Shown here piece by piece: positions 53,290 to 62,146 of a stretch of DNA of 64,000 bases. The stretch comes from DATFVJ01 sp963851085 (GTDB taxonomy: Bacteria > Actinomycetota > Actinomycetes > Streptosporangiales > Streptosporangiaceae). The DNA is taken from assembly GCA_963851085.1 (NCBI GenBank), contig CAWKNX010000009.1, forward strand, positions 248,001-312,000. Reading direction: 5' to 3'. Numbering within the stretch: position 1 is the first letter of the stretch; each line of letters begins with the position of its first letter. The position numbers and the translations under genes were made by a program. A model generated the notes under the pieces. It did no database searches. It was not told where the DNA came from and saw only the letters and a program-made list of their open reading frames with translations.

Positions 53290-54452
53290 GTGGCACCGAA
53301 CCATGCGCGCGGGGGTTCGCCATACGGCCTGCACCGGGTCATTGAGCCCGCCGGGGTGCTGCCACAGGCCGCCGTCAGGCTTGACACGCGGCCGCGGATC
53401 GGGCCTGACGAGGTCCGCGTCGCGGTCGAGCGGCTCAACCTGGACGCCGCCTCCCACCGGCAACTCCGCGATGCGCACGGCGGCGACCCGGCCAAGGTAA
53501 GGGCGGCGGTGCTGGAGATCATCCAGACGCGCGGCAAGATGCACAACCCGGTCACCGGATCGGGCGGAATGCTGGTCGGCGTGGTGGACGAGGCCGGTCC
53601 GGCCTCCCCGCTCGGGCTGAAGCCCGGGGACAGGATCGCGACACTCGTCTCGCTCACCCTGACCCCGCTCGTCATCACCGACGGGCTCGCCCGCTGGGAC
53701 GGCGCATCCGAGCAGGTGCCCTGCGAGGGGCACGCGATCCTGTTCGGCCGCTCGATCGCCGCTGTGCTGCCTGATGATCTGCCGGTGCCGCTCGCCCTGG
53801 CGGTGCTTGACGTCTGCGGTGCCCCGGCGCTGACGTCCCGCGTGGTGGCTTCCTACACCGGCCCCGCCGGCCCGCCGCCGCGGGCGGCGCCTGGTCCGCA
53901 GGCGGCGCCGGCGGGCGCTCGCCGTTGCCCGGTTCCGTGGGCGTCACCGTCGCGGTCATCGGCGCGTCGGGAAAGAGCGGCAGCCTGTCCGCCGCGGCGG
54001 CCCGCCGGGCCGGCGCGGCCCTGGTGATCGGCGTGGTGCCCGACAGCGCGGAGGCCGCCCAGCTCCGCGAGGCTGGCCGCGGTGCACCGGAGTCACCGGG
54101 TGCGCGCCATCGCCTTGCGGACCAGATCGTCATAGCCGACGCGCGCGATCCGGTCGCGCTCGCTGAGGCGGTGGCGATGGCGGGCGGGCCGGCGGACGTG
54201 ACCGTGGTCTGTGTCGACGTGCCAGGCTGCGAGGGCGGCGCGATCCTTGCCACCGCTCAGGGCGGCACCGTGATCTTCTTCTCCATGGCCACCTCGTTCA
54301 CGGCCGCCGCGCTCGGCGCGGAAGGCCTGGCGGCGGACGTCACCATGCTGATCGGAAACGGGTACGTGCCCGGCCACGCCGGCCTTGCCCTGGATCTCAC
54401 CCGGGCCGAACCTGCGGTCCGGGCGCTCTTCGAACGCCGGGTGGCACAGTGA
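53290..54452 (+). CDS. kdd: L-erythro-3,5-diaminohexanoate dehydrogenase, with apparent frameshift
   Basis: The first frame from GTG 53290 (GGAAGG nine bases upstream; ATG 53281 is an alternative) reads GLHRVIEPAGVLPQAA, MHNPVTGSGGMLVGVV and VPCEGHAILFGRS. A break between about 53870 and 53925 leads into VTVAVIGASGKSGSLSAAAA (Rossmann NAD site) and FFSMATSFTAAALGAEG. Together about 385 residues, matching Kdd. It oxidatively deaminates 3,5-diaminohexanoate to 3-keto-5-aminohexanoate. Its end overlaps kamD (GTGA). It may be inactive or affected by sequencing error. Confidence 0.82.
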
Positions 54453-56041
54453 CTCCCAAACTCGGGCTTGACCCCGCGTCGGTCAGCGAGGCCCGCAAGC
54501 TGGCCGAACGGGCGGGCCGCCCGATCGTCGAACTGGCGCGCGCAAACACGACGGTGTCGGTCGAGCGCACCGTGCTCAGGCTCGCCGGCCTTGAGGGCGC
54601 GGACGGCGACGGCATGCCGTGGGTCAACCGGCTGACCGACGCGGTCCGCGAGCAGACCGGGCTCTCCCACGGCGTCGCCCTGCCCACATGGGACGCGCTG
54701 CGGAGCGGTGGTTACCCGGATCTGCCGGCCCTGGCGGCCGCCGCGGCCGGCGGCACGGCAAGGTTCCGCATTCCACCCGGCGCGGACGCAGAGGCGGCGC
54801 GGCAGGCGGCCGCCGGCGCCGCCCGCGCGGGCATCGCCCGGATCGACGCGCGCCGCGCCGAGCGCGCCGCGATGATCCGCGACACCGCCGAGCCGCCGAT
54901 GCCGTGGATCTATCTGATCGTGGCCACCGGGGACATCCACGAGGACATCCCGCAGGCCCAGGCCGCCGCGCGCGAGGGCGCCGACGTCATCGCGGTGATC
55001 CGCTCCACCGGTCAGTCGCTGTTCGACTACGTGCCCGAGGGCGCCACCCGTGAAGGGTACGCGGGCACCTACGCCACCCAGGAGAACTTCCGGCTCATGC
55101 GCGCCGCGCTTGACGACGTTTCCCGCGAGCTCGGCCGTTATGTGCGGCTCACCAATTACGCCTCAGGCCTGTGCATGCCCGAGATCGCGGCGCTCGCCGG
55201 GCTCGAGCGGCTGGACATGATGCTGAACGACTGCATGTACGGCATCATCTTCCGCGACATCAACCCACAGCGGACCTTCATCGACCAGCGGCTGGCCAGG
55301 CAGATCCACGCCAGGGCCGGCATCATCATCAACACGGGCGAGGACAACTACCTCACCACCGCCGACGCGGTCGACGCCGCGCACACGGTGGTGGTGAGCC
55401 AGTTGCTCAATGAGTACTTCGGCAAGGAGGCGGGCCTGGCGGACGGGCAGCTCGGGCTTGGGCACGCCTTCGAGATCAACCCGGCGGTCCCTGGCTCGTT
55501 CCTGCTCGAGCTCGCCCACGCCCAGCTCGTGCGCGAGCTGTTCCCGGACGCGCCGCTGAAGTACATGCCGCCGACCAAGCACATGACGGGCAACATCTTC
55601 GCCGGCTACCTGCTCGACGCCTTCTTCAACCTGTGCGGGCTGATGACCGGCCAGTCGATCCTGCTGATCGGCATGCTGACCGAGGGCATCCACACCCCGT
55701 TCCTTTCCGACCGGGACCTGGCGCTGGAGAATGTCCGCTACGTGCGGGAGGCGGCCGGGCGGCTGGGCGAGGACTTCCGCCCCGGCCCGGACTCGCCCGT
55801 GACCCGCCGCGCCCACCAGGTGCTCGGCGAGGCGGTGGACCTGCTGCGCAGGATCGATGGCGAGGGGCTGCTCCGGGCGATCGCCGACGGCACGTTCGGC
55901 GTGACCAGGCGGCCGCCGGACGGCGGCAAAGGGCTGGACGGGGTGGTGGCGAAGGCGGACGGCTACTTCAATCCCGCCACCGAAATTCTCGAAAATCCCG
56001 AACGGCTGCCGCGCGGTGCCGCGCCCGCGCCCGTGTCATGA
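54449..56041 (+). CDS. kamD: Lysine 5,6-aminomutase alpha subunit
   Basis: 530 residues, full length. The PLP-binding barrel is clear: WIYLIVATGDIHEDIPQAQA, VIAVIRSTGQSLFDYVPEGA, YASGLCMPEIAALAG, INTGEDNYLTTADAV and MPPTKHMTGNIF. With KamE it moves the terminal amino group of beta-lysine from C6 to C5 using adenosylcobalamin and PLP. GTG 54449 overlaps the kdd stop. Together with kdd, kamE and kal it forms a rightward operon. Confidence 0.95.
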   Translation: MTPKLGLDPASVSEARKLAERAGRPIVELARANTTVSVERTVLRLAGLEGADGDGMPWVNRLTDAVREQTGLSHGVALPTWDALRSGGYPDLPALAAAAAGGTARFRIPPGADAEAARQAAAGAARAGIARIDARRAERAAMIRDTAEPPMPWIYLIVATGDIHEDIPQAQAAAREGADVIAVIRSTGQSLFDYVPEGATREGYAGTYATQENFRLMRAALDDVSRELGRYVRLTNYASGLCMPEIAALAGLERLDMMLNDCMYGIIFRDINPQRTFIDQRLARQIHARAGIIINTGEDNYLTTADAVDAAHTVVVSQLLNEYFGKEAGLADGQLGLGHAFEINPAVPGSFLLELAHAQLVRELFPDAPLKYMPPTKHMTGNIFAGYLLDAFFNLCGLMTGQSILLIGMLTEGIHTPFLSDRDLALENVRYVREAAGRLGEDFRPGPDSPVTRRAHQVLGEAVDLLRRIDGEGLLRAIADGTFGVTRRPPDGGKGLDGVVAKADGYFNPATEILENPERLPRGAAPAPVS

Positions 56042-56294
56042 TCACGGCGCCGGCGTCGGCCTGGCAGTGCGGCAAGCCCTCCATCCAGGGCCCGCCCTAT
56101 CGGGACCTGCCCTCCCAGGTGGCCCTGTCAGGACCCGCTCTCCCCGCGGGTCCCTATCAAGACCCGCCCTCCCAGAGGGGGCGTTGCCCCACTGCTGATC
56201 TTGGCAGGCTGTCAAGACCTGGGGGAGGGGTGAACGGGGTTCTGTGGATAGCTTTTCCCGTTGTCCCCAGGGTGGTTACGGAAGGGAGAGTCTG
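56042..56294 (+). other. Repeat-rich spacer inside the kam operon
   Basis: Between kamD and kamE, units resembling CCTATC-GGGACC-TGCCCTCCCA recur at about 56096, 56128 and 56153 with small changes and can form GC-rich hairpins. This is unusual because the two subunits are normally adjacent. No B12-riboswitch box was recognised. It may tune the KamD:KamE ratio. Confidence 0.45.
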
Positions 56295-57284
56295 GTGAGC
56301 CTCGTCCGGCCTTATGGTGATACGACCGGGGACGGCCGGGTGCAGCTGTCGTTCACGCTGCCGGTGCCGCTGGCTGGCGCCGCCGGGCGGGCTCGCGCCG
56401 AGGGCGCGGCGCTGCAGCTCGCCGCCAAGATGGGCATGGACCAGGCGATGGTGGTCCACGCCAAGGCCATGGGCCCGGACTTCACGTTCTTCATCGTGTA
56501 CGGACGCGTGAGTCACTTTGTCGATTTGTCGGCTGTTACCGTGACGGAGCGCGAATTCCCGCTGCTGTCGCCGCAGGAGGTGAACCTGCGGATCCGCTCG
56601 GTGCTCGGCCGCAAGCTCGTGGTCGTCGGCGCGTGCGTCGGCACCGACGCGCATACGGTCGGGATCGACGCGATCCTGAATGTCAAGGGCCATGCGGGGG
56701 AGAAGGGCCTGGAGTACTACCGCGAGATGCGCGTGCTCAACCTGGGCGCGCAGGTGACCGTCCAGGAGCTTGCCGAGCGTGCCAGGCGTGAACACGCCGA
56801 CGCGGTCCTCGTCAGCCAGGTGGTGACCCAGCGCGACGCCCATCTGGCCGGCGCGCGGGCCCTTGCGGACGCGTTCGCGCGGCCGTCAGGGCTCCCGCGG
56901 CCAGAGGCGCAGCGCCCGCCGGGGGCACCACGGGCCCTGACCACCCCAAGCCCCCTGCCGGGCGGCACCGGGCCTGCGGGCGGCACCGCGCAGCCGTCCG
57001 GGGCAGCTGACCGCTACGGGCGGACAGGCGCGGCGGCGGACGCCCCGGCGCGGCCACTGCTTGTCGTCGGCGGCCCGCGTTTCGACCCGGCGATGGCCGG
57101 TGACCTGGGCGTGGACCGGATTTTCGGCCGCGGGACCACGCCGGGGGAGGTCGCGAGCTACCTGGTGCACGCGCTTGCCGCGCCTGGAGCCGGCGGCCCG
57201 GGCGGCGCGAACGCCAGGGCCGGGTCCCCGGTGTCCACTGCGCCCGCCGCGCCTGCGGTGCCCTACCGGGAGGTGCCGGGGTGA
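56295..57284 (+). CDS. kamE: Lysine 5,6-aminomutase beta subunit
   Basis: 329 residues from GTG 56295 (GAAGGGAGAG upstream). The cobalamin-binding motif DAHTVG has the His ligand at residue 120, and VKGHAG holds Lys 131, spaced 11 residues as for H133/K144 of the clostridial beta subunit, where the lysine binds PLP. LNLGAQVTVQELAE, ADAVLVSQVVTQRD and LLVVGGPRFDPAMAGDLGVD complete the B12 domain. A 60-residue Pro/Gly/Ala insertion (about residues 205-255) is unusual. Its stop overlaps the kal GTG. Confidence 0.95.
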   Translation: MSLVRPYGDTTGDGRVQLSFTLPVPLAGAAGRARAEGAALQLAAKMGMDQAMVVHAKAMGPDFTFFIVYGRVSHFVDLSAVTVTEREFPLLSPQEVNLRIRSVLGRKLVVVGACVGTDAHTVGIDAILNVKGHAGEKGLEYYREMRVLNLGAQVTVQELAERARREHADAVLVSQVVTQRDAHLAGARALADAFARPSGLPRPEAQRPPGAPRALTTPSPLPGGTGPAGGTAQPSGAADRYGRTGAAADAPARPLLVVGGPRFDPAMAGDLGVDRIFGRGTTPGEVASYLVHALAAPGAGGPGGANARAGSPVSTAPAAPAVPYREVPG

Positions 57285-57703
57285 GCGGCGAGGGGCCCGC
57301 AGCAAGCGTGGGGAGCGCGGGGATCGTGGGCAGCACAGTCACCCACCGCAGATACGTGCCGTACGGCCATGCCCACTACGGCGGGAATCTCGTGGACGGT
57401 GCTTACGTCCTCGGGCTGTTCGGCGATGTGGCCACCGAGGTGTGCATCCGGACGGACGGCGACGAGGGACTGTTCGCCGCCTACTCCGAGGTCCAGTTCC
57501 TCGCGCCGGTGCGCGCGGGCGACGTGATCGAGGCGACCGCCACCGTGGTGCGGGCCGGGCGGCGCAGCCGCGAGCTCGCCTTCGAGGCGAGGGTGACATG
57601 CCGGGCCGATCCGGCAGGCGGCCTGTCCGCCGCACGGGTGCTCGGCGAGCCGATCGTGGTGGTCACAGCGAAAGGCACCGTGGTGGTGCCGCCACGCACC
57701 TGA
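57281..57703 (+). CDS. kal: 3-aminobutyryl-CoA ammonia-lyase
   Basis: 140-residue hot-dog-fold protein. HAHYGGNLVDGAYVLGLFGD, ATEVCIRTDGDEGLFAAYSE and VQFLAPVRAGDVIEATATVV match Kal closely. It removes ammonia from L-3-aminobutyryl-CoA to give crotonyl-CoA, a late step of lysine fermentation. GTGA overlap with kamE shows coupling. The preceding enzyme, the 3-keto-5-aminohexanoate cleavage enzyme Kce, is not in the window. Confidence 0.92.
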   Translation: MSGEGPAASVGSAGIVGSTVTHRRYVPYGHAHYGGNLVDGAYVLGLFGDVATEVCIRTDGDEGLFAAYSEVQFLAPVRAGDVIEATATVVRAGRRSRELAFEARVTCRADPAGGLSAARVLGEPIVVVTAKGTVVVPPRT

Positions 57704-57767
57704 CGGCGGTACCCGAGGAGGCCAGGCCCCGCTGCGCCCGTGCTCTCCACTAGCGCCCAGGGCCCGG

Positions 57768-58010
57768 TCACCAGCCGGCTCGTGCGCGGACGGCGGCGAG
57801 CGCCGTCCGCGCCTCCTGGCCGATCCCGGGCAAGCCGCGTGCCCTGGTACACGTCGCCAGGCTGGAACACCCGGCCGGCCACGGCGGACGTGCGGAAGTA
57901 GCCGTACCGGGGATCTTCGCCCGACATGCACCGCAGCAGCGAGTTCCACATGTGCCAGTGGGTCTCGACCGGCGCTCCGCGAGGTTGACATCGAGACGCG
58001 GGGCGGTAAG
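57768..58010 (-). pseudogene. Unrecognised coding remnant, two frames
   Basis: A leftward frame reads THWHMWNSLLRCMSGEDPRY and GYFRTSAVAGRVFQPGDVY; after a shift near 57840 the other frame gives LPGIGQEARTALAAVRARAG and a stop. The codon bias and composition look coding, but I recognise no family. It is convergent with the kam operon. The start is not visible, so it is probably a fragment. Confidence 0.4.
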
Positions 58011-58461
58011 TTGCTGCGCAGTCCAGCACCGGGCTAACCAGCCGGGCCGGCTGGCCCGGCCACTTCGCGGGCTGCGCCACGGACGGGGGGCTCCCAGCCG
58101 AACCGTCTTGTTGCCAGGTGCGGAACACGGAGCAATGGCCGCGCCGCGGTCCTGGCTGGGCGGGGGGGTTGGACCCGGAAAGGGCCCGGGCACCCAGTAG
58201 ACAACGGAATGCGAGCTCGTTGCCGGCGGGACGTGTTCCGGTCCGAAGGGATGTCCGGGCCCTTTTCCGTGTGTTCGGTGCCTACGAGCCTGTTTGAGGA
58301 CCCTCGCGACGAGCGAGGGTCCTCAAACAGGCTCCAAAAAGCTGGCGTTCGCGTGGTCCGCCCCGTGGGCACGGTGTGTGCACATCCCGGATCGGTTACA
58401 GCATCGGAAAGTCGGCGGGTGCGTGACCCCGACGTGTTCAGGGAACGGGTAACGTGCCTGC
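58011..58461. other. Intergenic region before lnt
   Basis: About 450 bases without a recognised gene. It contains a very long hairpin (58286-58334) and, on the right, the promoter region of the lnt operon; no clear promoter pair is visible. Confidence 0.5.
58286..58334. terminator. 22-bp perfect stem-loop with A tract
   Basis: Arms 58286-58307 and 58313-58334 are exact complements around GACGA and are followed by CAAAAAG. The stem is less GC-rich than its surroundings and longer than ordinary terminators. It may be a transcription terminator or another conserved RNA structure. Confidence 0.6.
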
Positions 58462-60204
58462 GTGGAAGCCAGCGCCCGGCGGACCACGCCGGAACAGGGC
58501 TCCGGGCCCGCAGCCGGCCCATCGGCGCCGGACAGCGCTGTGGTGACAGACGGCCCTGCGGCGGCTTCCGGCCCGGTGGAGACAGCCGGCGCGGCGGGTC
58601 AAAGCGGCGCGGGCATCGCCATTGGCGCCGGGCCAGGCCGCCGCCGCCGTTTTGCGTTCTCACGCCTGTGGCCGGCGGCGGCCGCCATCGCGGGCGGGCT
58701 GATGCTCACGCTCGCGTTCCCGCCAGCAGGCTGGTGGCCGCTCGCGCCCGTCGCGGTCGCCCTGATCACGATCGCCATCTGGCAGCCGGGCACGGCCAGG
58801 CCGCTCCGCAGGGGGGCGGCACTGGGACTGGTGGCCGGCGCTGCCTTCTTCATCGTGCTTCTGTTCTGGCTGCACGTCATCGGCCCGGACGCGTGGCTGG
58901 TGCTTGCGCTCGTGGAGGCCGCCTACTTCGCACCGCTCGGTGCCGGGATCGCGGCCGTCGCGCGGCTGCGTCTGGCGCCGATGTGGGCCGCCTGCCTGTG
59001 GGTAGCGGAGGAAGCGCTGCGCGACCGGCTCCCATTCGGCGGATTCACCTGGGGACGGCTCGCGTTCAGCCAGTCGGCCTCACCTTTCACCAGGTACGCC
59101 TCGGTCGGCGGAGCTCCGCTGCTGACGTTTGCCGTCGCGCTGGCCGGTGGCCTGATCGCGACGGCCGCATCCGGCCGGCTGGGCAGCGCCGGCGCTGGCC
59201 GTGCCGCCCGCGCCACAGGGCGGCTCGCGGCCGCGGCCGGCGTGATCGCGCTCGCCGCCGCCGGGCCGGCGATCCCGCTGCCGCACGCGAACGGGCGCAG
59301 CGTCACCGTCGCTGTGGTGCAGGGCAACGTGCCACGGCTCGGCCTGCACTTCCTCGGCCAGCGGTCGGCAGTGCTTGACAATCATGCCAACGCCATGCGC
59401 AAGCTGGCCGCCCAGGTCAGGTCTGGCCGGGTGCGCCAGCCGGATCTGGTGATCCTCCCCGAGAACTCGAGCGACCTCGACCCGTACCAGGATCCCGGTG
59501 CCTACGCACTGATCAACTCGGCCGTCCGTGCCGTCCGGGCGCCCACGCTCGTCGGGGCCCTGACCTACACAAGTGACGGGCGCCATGTGCAGAACCGGGG
59601 CATCGTCTGGTCACCAACGACCGGGCCTGGTGCCTACTACATCAAGCAGCACCCGGTGCCGTTCGGCGAGTACGTGCCGATGCGCTCGGTCCTCACCAAG
59701 TTCATCAAGCGGTTCAGCCTCGTGCCCTACGATCAGGTGGCGGGTCATCGGCCCGGGGTGCTGCGTCTCGGCCAGGTCACGATCGGTGACGTGATCTGCT
59801 TCGAAGTCGCCTATGACGGCATCGTCAGGGACGCGGTGACCCACGGCGGCCAGGTGATCGTGGTACAGACCAACAACGCGGACTACGGGCGCACCGACCA
59901 GCCCGCGCAGCAACTCGCCGTGTCACGGCTTCGTGCGGTGGAGCATGCGCGGCCCGTGCTCATAGCGGCGACAAGCGGGATCAGCGCCATCGTCACCCCG
60001 GACGGGAGAGTAATCGCCCAGTCCAGGCAATTCACCCAGGCAATCTTCGTGCGGCAGATCCGGACATCGACCGCGCTGACGCTGGCCGACCGGCTCGGCG
60101 AGCTGCCCGAGTGGATCCTCACGGCCGCGGGAACATGCGCGGCGGCGCTGGGGATCCTGGGATTCGCCATCCGCGACAAGACCAGGCGAAGGCAGGAAAC
60201 GTGA
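58462..60204 (+). CDS. lnt: Apolipoprotein N-acyltransferase
   Basis: 580 residues. The N-terminal half has about six membrane helices. The C-terminal nitrilase domain carries the catalytic triad: Glu in VILPENSSDLD, Lys in IKQHPVPFGEYVP, Cys in VICFEVAYDG. It adds the N-terminal acyl chain to lipoproteins in the membrane. The GTG at 58462 opens a 60-residue low-complexity N-terminus. It overlaps the mannosyltransferase gene by GTGA; in mycobacteria the two are fused or adjacent as Ppm1, so a joint role in lipoprotein and glycolipid assembly is expected. Confidence 0.93.
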   Translation: MEASARRTTPEQGSGPAAGPSAPDSAVVTDGPAAASGPVETAGAAGQSGAGIAIGAGPGRRRRFAFSRLWPAAAAIAGGLMLTLAFPPAGWWPLAPVAVALITIAIWQPGTARPLRRGAALGLVAGAAFFIVLLFWLHVIGPDAWLVLALVEAAYFAPLGAGIAAVARLRLAPMWAACLWVAEEALRDRLPFGGFTWGRLAFSQSASPFTRYASVGGAPLLTFAVALAGGLIATAASGRLGSAGAGRAARATGRLAAAAGVIALAAAGPAIPLPHANGRSVTVAVVQGNVPRLGLHFLGQRSAVLDNHANAMRKLAAQVRSGRVRQPDLVILPENSSDLDPYQDPGAYALINSAVRAVRAPTLVGALTYTSDGRHVQNRGIVWSPTTGPGAYYIKQHPVPFGEYVPMRSVLTKFIKRFSLVPYDQVAGHRPGVLRLGQVTIGDVICFEVAYDGIVRDAVTHGGQVIVVQTNNADYGRTDQPAQQLAVSRLRAVEHARPVLIAATSGISAIVTPDGRVIAQSRQFTQAIFVRQIRTSTALTLADRLGELPEWILTAAGTCAAALGILGFAIRDKTRRRQET

Positions 60205-60947
60205 CAGGAGCAGACGGATACACCGGCCGTGTGGTCGTCATCATCCCGACCTACAACGAGCGGGACAACCTGGGGCCCATCACGGCGCGAGTGCGGTCCG
60301 CCGTGCCAGCCGCCGACGTTCTCGTCGTGGACGACAACAGCCCGGACGGCACCGGCCAGGTCGCCGACGAGCTCGCCGCGGCCGACGATCAGGTCCACGT
60401 GCTGCACCGCAGCGTCAAGGCGGGCCTCGGCGCCGCCTACATCGCCGGCTTCCAGTGGGCGCTCGACGAAGGCTACGACGCCATGGTCGAGATGGACGCG
60501 GACGGCTCACATCAGCCCGAGGAGCTGCCGAGGCTGCTGACGGCGCTTGATGACGCCGACGCTGTGCTCGGCTCCCGCTGGGTGCCCGGAGGCAAGGTGA
60601 CGAACTGGCCGAAATCCCGCTATCTCCTGTCCCGCGGCGCCAACACCTACACCCGGCTGATGCTGGGCATCCCACTGCACGACGCGACGGGTGGATACCG
60701 CGTCTACCGCGCCACGACGCTGCGGAAGATCGGCCTCGACAACGTCGAGTCCCAGGGCTACTGCTTCCAGATCGACCTGTCCCTGCGGGCCATCCAGGCC
60801 GGGCTCAAGGTCGCCGAGGTGCCGATCACGTTCGTCGAGCGCACCCGCGGCGCGAGCAAGATGAGCAACGCCATCGTGCGAGAGGCATTCTGGCGCGTGA
60901 CCCAGTGGGGAGTTTCCGGCCGGTTGCGCAAACATCCCCGTGGCTGA
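60201..60947 (+). CDS. ppm1: Polyprenol monophosphomannose synthase (DPM1-like)
   Basis: 248 residues from GTG 60201, overlapping the lnt stop. GT2 motifs: VVIIPTYNERDNLGPI, VLVVDDNSPDGTGQV (DDN), VEMDADGSHQPEEL (DxD) and TGGYRVYRATTL. It transfers mannose from GDP-mannose to polyprenyl phosphate, the donor for lipoglycan and protein mannosylation. Length is that of the catalytic D2 domain of mycobacterial Ppm1. Confidence 0.93.
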   Translation: MTGADGYTGRVVVIIPTYNERDNLGPITARVRSAVPAADVLVVDDNSPDGTGQVADELAAADDQVHVLHRSVKAGLGAAYIAGFQWALDEGYDAMVEMDADGSHQPEELPRLLTALDDADAVLGSRWVPGGKVTNWPKSRYLLSRGANTYTRLMLGIPLHDATGGYRVYRATTLRKIGLDNVESQGYCFQIDLSLRAIQAGLKVAEVPITFVERTRGASKMSNAIVREAFWRVTQWGVSGRLRKHPRG

Positions 60948-60961
60948 CCGATGATGGAAGC

Positions 60962-61486
60962 ATGCTGTTCGCGTCGTTGCTCGCGGTGGTCGTGTTCGCC
61001 GCGGCCGAGATCTACGTCATCGTCGCGATCGCCCACCTCATCGGCTGGGCGCTGACGGTCATCCTGCTCATCGCGTCCACCGTGGCCGGCCTGTGGCTGG
61101 TGCGTATCCAGGGCCGGCGCGCCTGGGGAGCACTGCGCGGCGCGGTGGCGAGCGGAGTGGTACCCGACCGCGAGCTTGGCGACGCGGCGCTGATCGTGGC
61201 TGGCGGGGCGCTGATCGCGGTACCCGGCTTCGTGACAGACGTTATCGGCGTGCTCGCCGTGGCCCCGCTTACCCGCTCGGTGATGCGCCGTATCTTCGGC
61301 TTCATCTTTTTCCGCCGGGCTCTGGCGGCTGGCGTCCGCATGGGCAGCCGGGTGACGCGGGGGCGGGCTTCAGCGGGGCGGACCGGGGCAGCGGCCGAAA
61401 CGCCGCCCGACCCCGCCACGAAGATCATTCGTGGTGAGGTCATCGATGGTGGCGCCGCCACGGGGAACGCGGGCACCGGCCCTTAG
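60962..61486 (+). CDS. fxsA: FxsA family membrane protein
   Basis: 174 residues from ATG 60962. Three hydrophobic segments: MLFASLLAVVVFAAAEIYVI, LTVILLIASTVAGLWLVRIQ and LIVAGGALIAVPGFVTDVIG, then FGFIFFRR and a charged tail. FxsA proteins are small cytoplasmic-membrane proteins of unclear role, first known for affecting phage exclusion in E. coli. It ends the lnt-ppm1-fxsA operon. Confidence 0.9.
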   Translation: MLFASLLAVVVFAAAEIYVIVAIAHLIGWALTVILLIASTVAGLWLVRIQGRRAWGALRGAVASGVVPDRELGDAALIVAGGALIAVPGFVTDVIGVLAVAPLTRSVMRRIFGFIFFRRALAAGVRMGSRVTRGRASAGRTGAAAETPPDPATKIIRGEVIDGGAATGNAGTGP

Positions 61487-61499
61487 CGGTCTAGTGATG

Positions 61500-61514
61500 C
61501 CAGGCCGGGCCTGG
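61500..61514. terminator. Short palindrome between convergent fxsA and rbpA
   Basis: CCAGGCC-G-GGCCTGG lies 13 bases after the fxsA stop. It is a plausible small terminator stem but lacks a U tract. Confidence 0.35.
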
Positions 61515-61609
61515 TGAAGACGGTGCTGAGGTGGCTCGTGGGGTGCTGGTCGGGTGGCTCGTCGGGCGCGCGGCCGCACCCCCTGCTGACCTCGTACGGA
61601 ACGGAAAAG

Positions 61610-61993
61610 TTAGGCGCTCTTGAGCCGTGGCTGCTTGCCGCGCTCGGTGCCGCGCGGATCGGCGCGGCCTGCGCGGATGACGGCCAGCCGCTCCGCGAGC
61701 ACTTCCTCCAGATCCTCGATGGACCGCCGCTCAAGCAGCATGTCCCAGTGGGTCCGGGGAGGCTTGGCCTTCTTCTGCGCGGGCAGCTCTCCGGTCACCG
61801 TGATCGCGGCGGCTCCGCAGACCCGGCACTCCCAGGTCGTCGGGATCTCCGCCTCGGCCGCGAACGGAACGGAAAAATGATGACCGTTCGGGCAGTCAAA
61901 AGATACCTCCTGGCGCGGGGCCAGGTCGGTGTTGCGATCGTTCTCGTAGCTCGTCGCCCCGAGCCGGGTGCCGCGAAGTGCGCGTTCCGCCAT
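61610..61993 (-). CDS. rbpA: RNA-polymerase-binding protein RbpA
   Basis: 127 residues. MAERALRGTRLGATSYENDR is the diagnostic N-terminus. FDCPNGHHFSVPFAAEAEIP with WECRVCG forms the zinc-like core, and KPPRTHWDMLLERRSIEDLE the sigma-interacting helix. RbpA stabilises the RNA polymerase open complex and binds the principal sigma factor in actinobacteria. ATG 61993 follows GGGAGG. The gene confirms an actinobacterial host. Confidence 0.97.
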   Translation of the reverse strand: MAERALRGTRLGATSYENDRNTDLAPRQEVSFDCPNGHHFSVPFAAEAEIPTTWECRVCGAAAITVTGELPAQKKAKPPRTHWDMLLERRSIEDLEEVLAERLAVIRAGRADPRGTERGKQPRLKSA

Positions 61994-62146
61994 AAGTGAT
62001 TGCCTCCCGGGCGCGTAGCCGTTGCCAATGTCAACGCTGAGTCACCCGGACAAGATTCCCGCTCTGCCCGAATCCAACCGCCCTTGCTGCGGACATTGCA
62101 CGATACGGCCCGTGTGCGCCTCCTGGATGAGCCGCCGTGCCCAAGG

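Noticed and set aside
56042..56294. Cobalamin riboswitch upstream of kamE
   Set aside because: B12 dependence made this tempting, but the B12-box consensus is not recognisable; only GC-rich repeats are seen.
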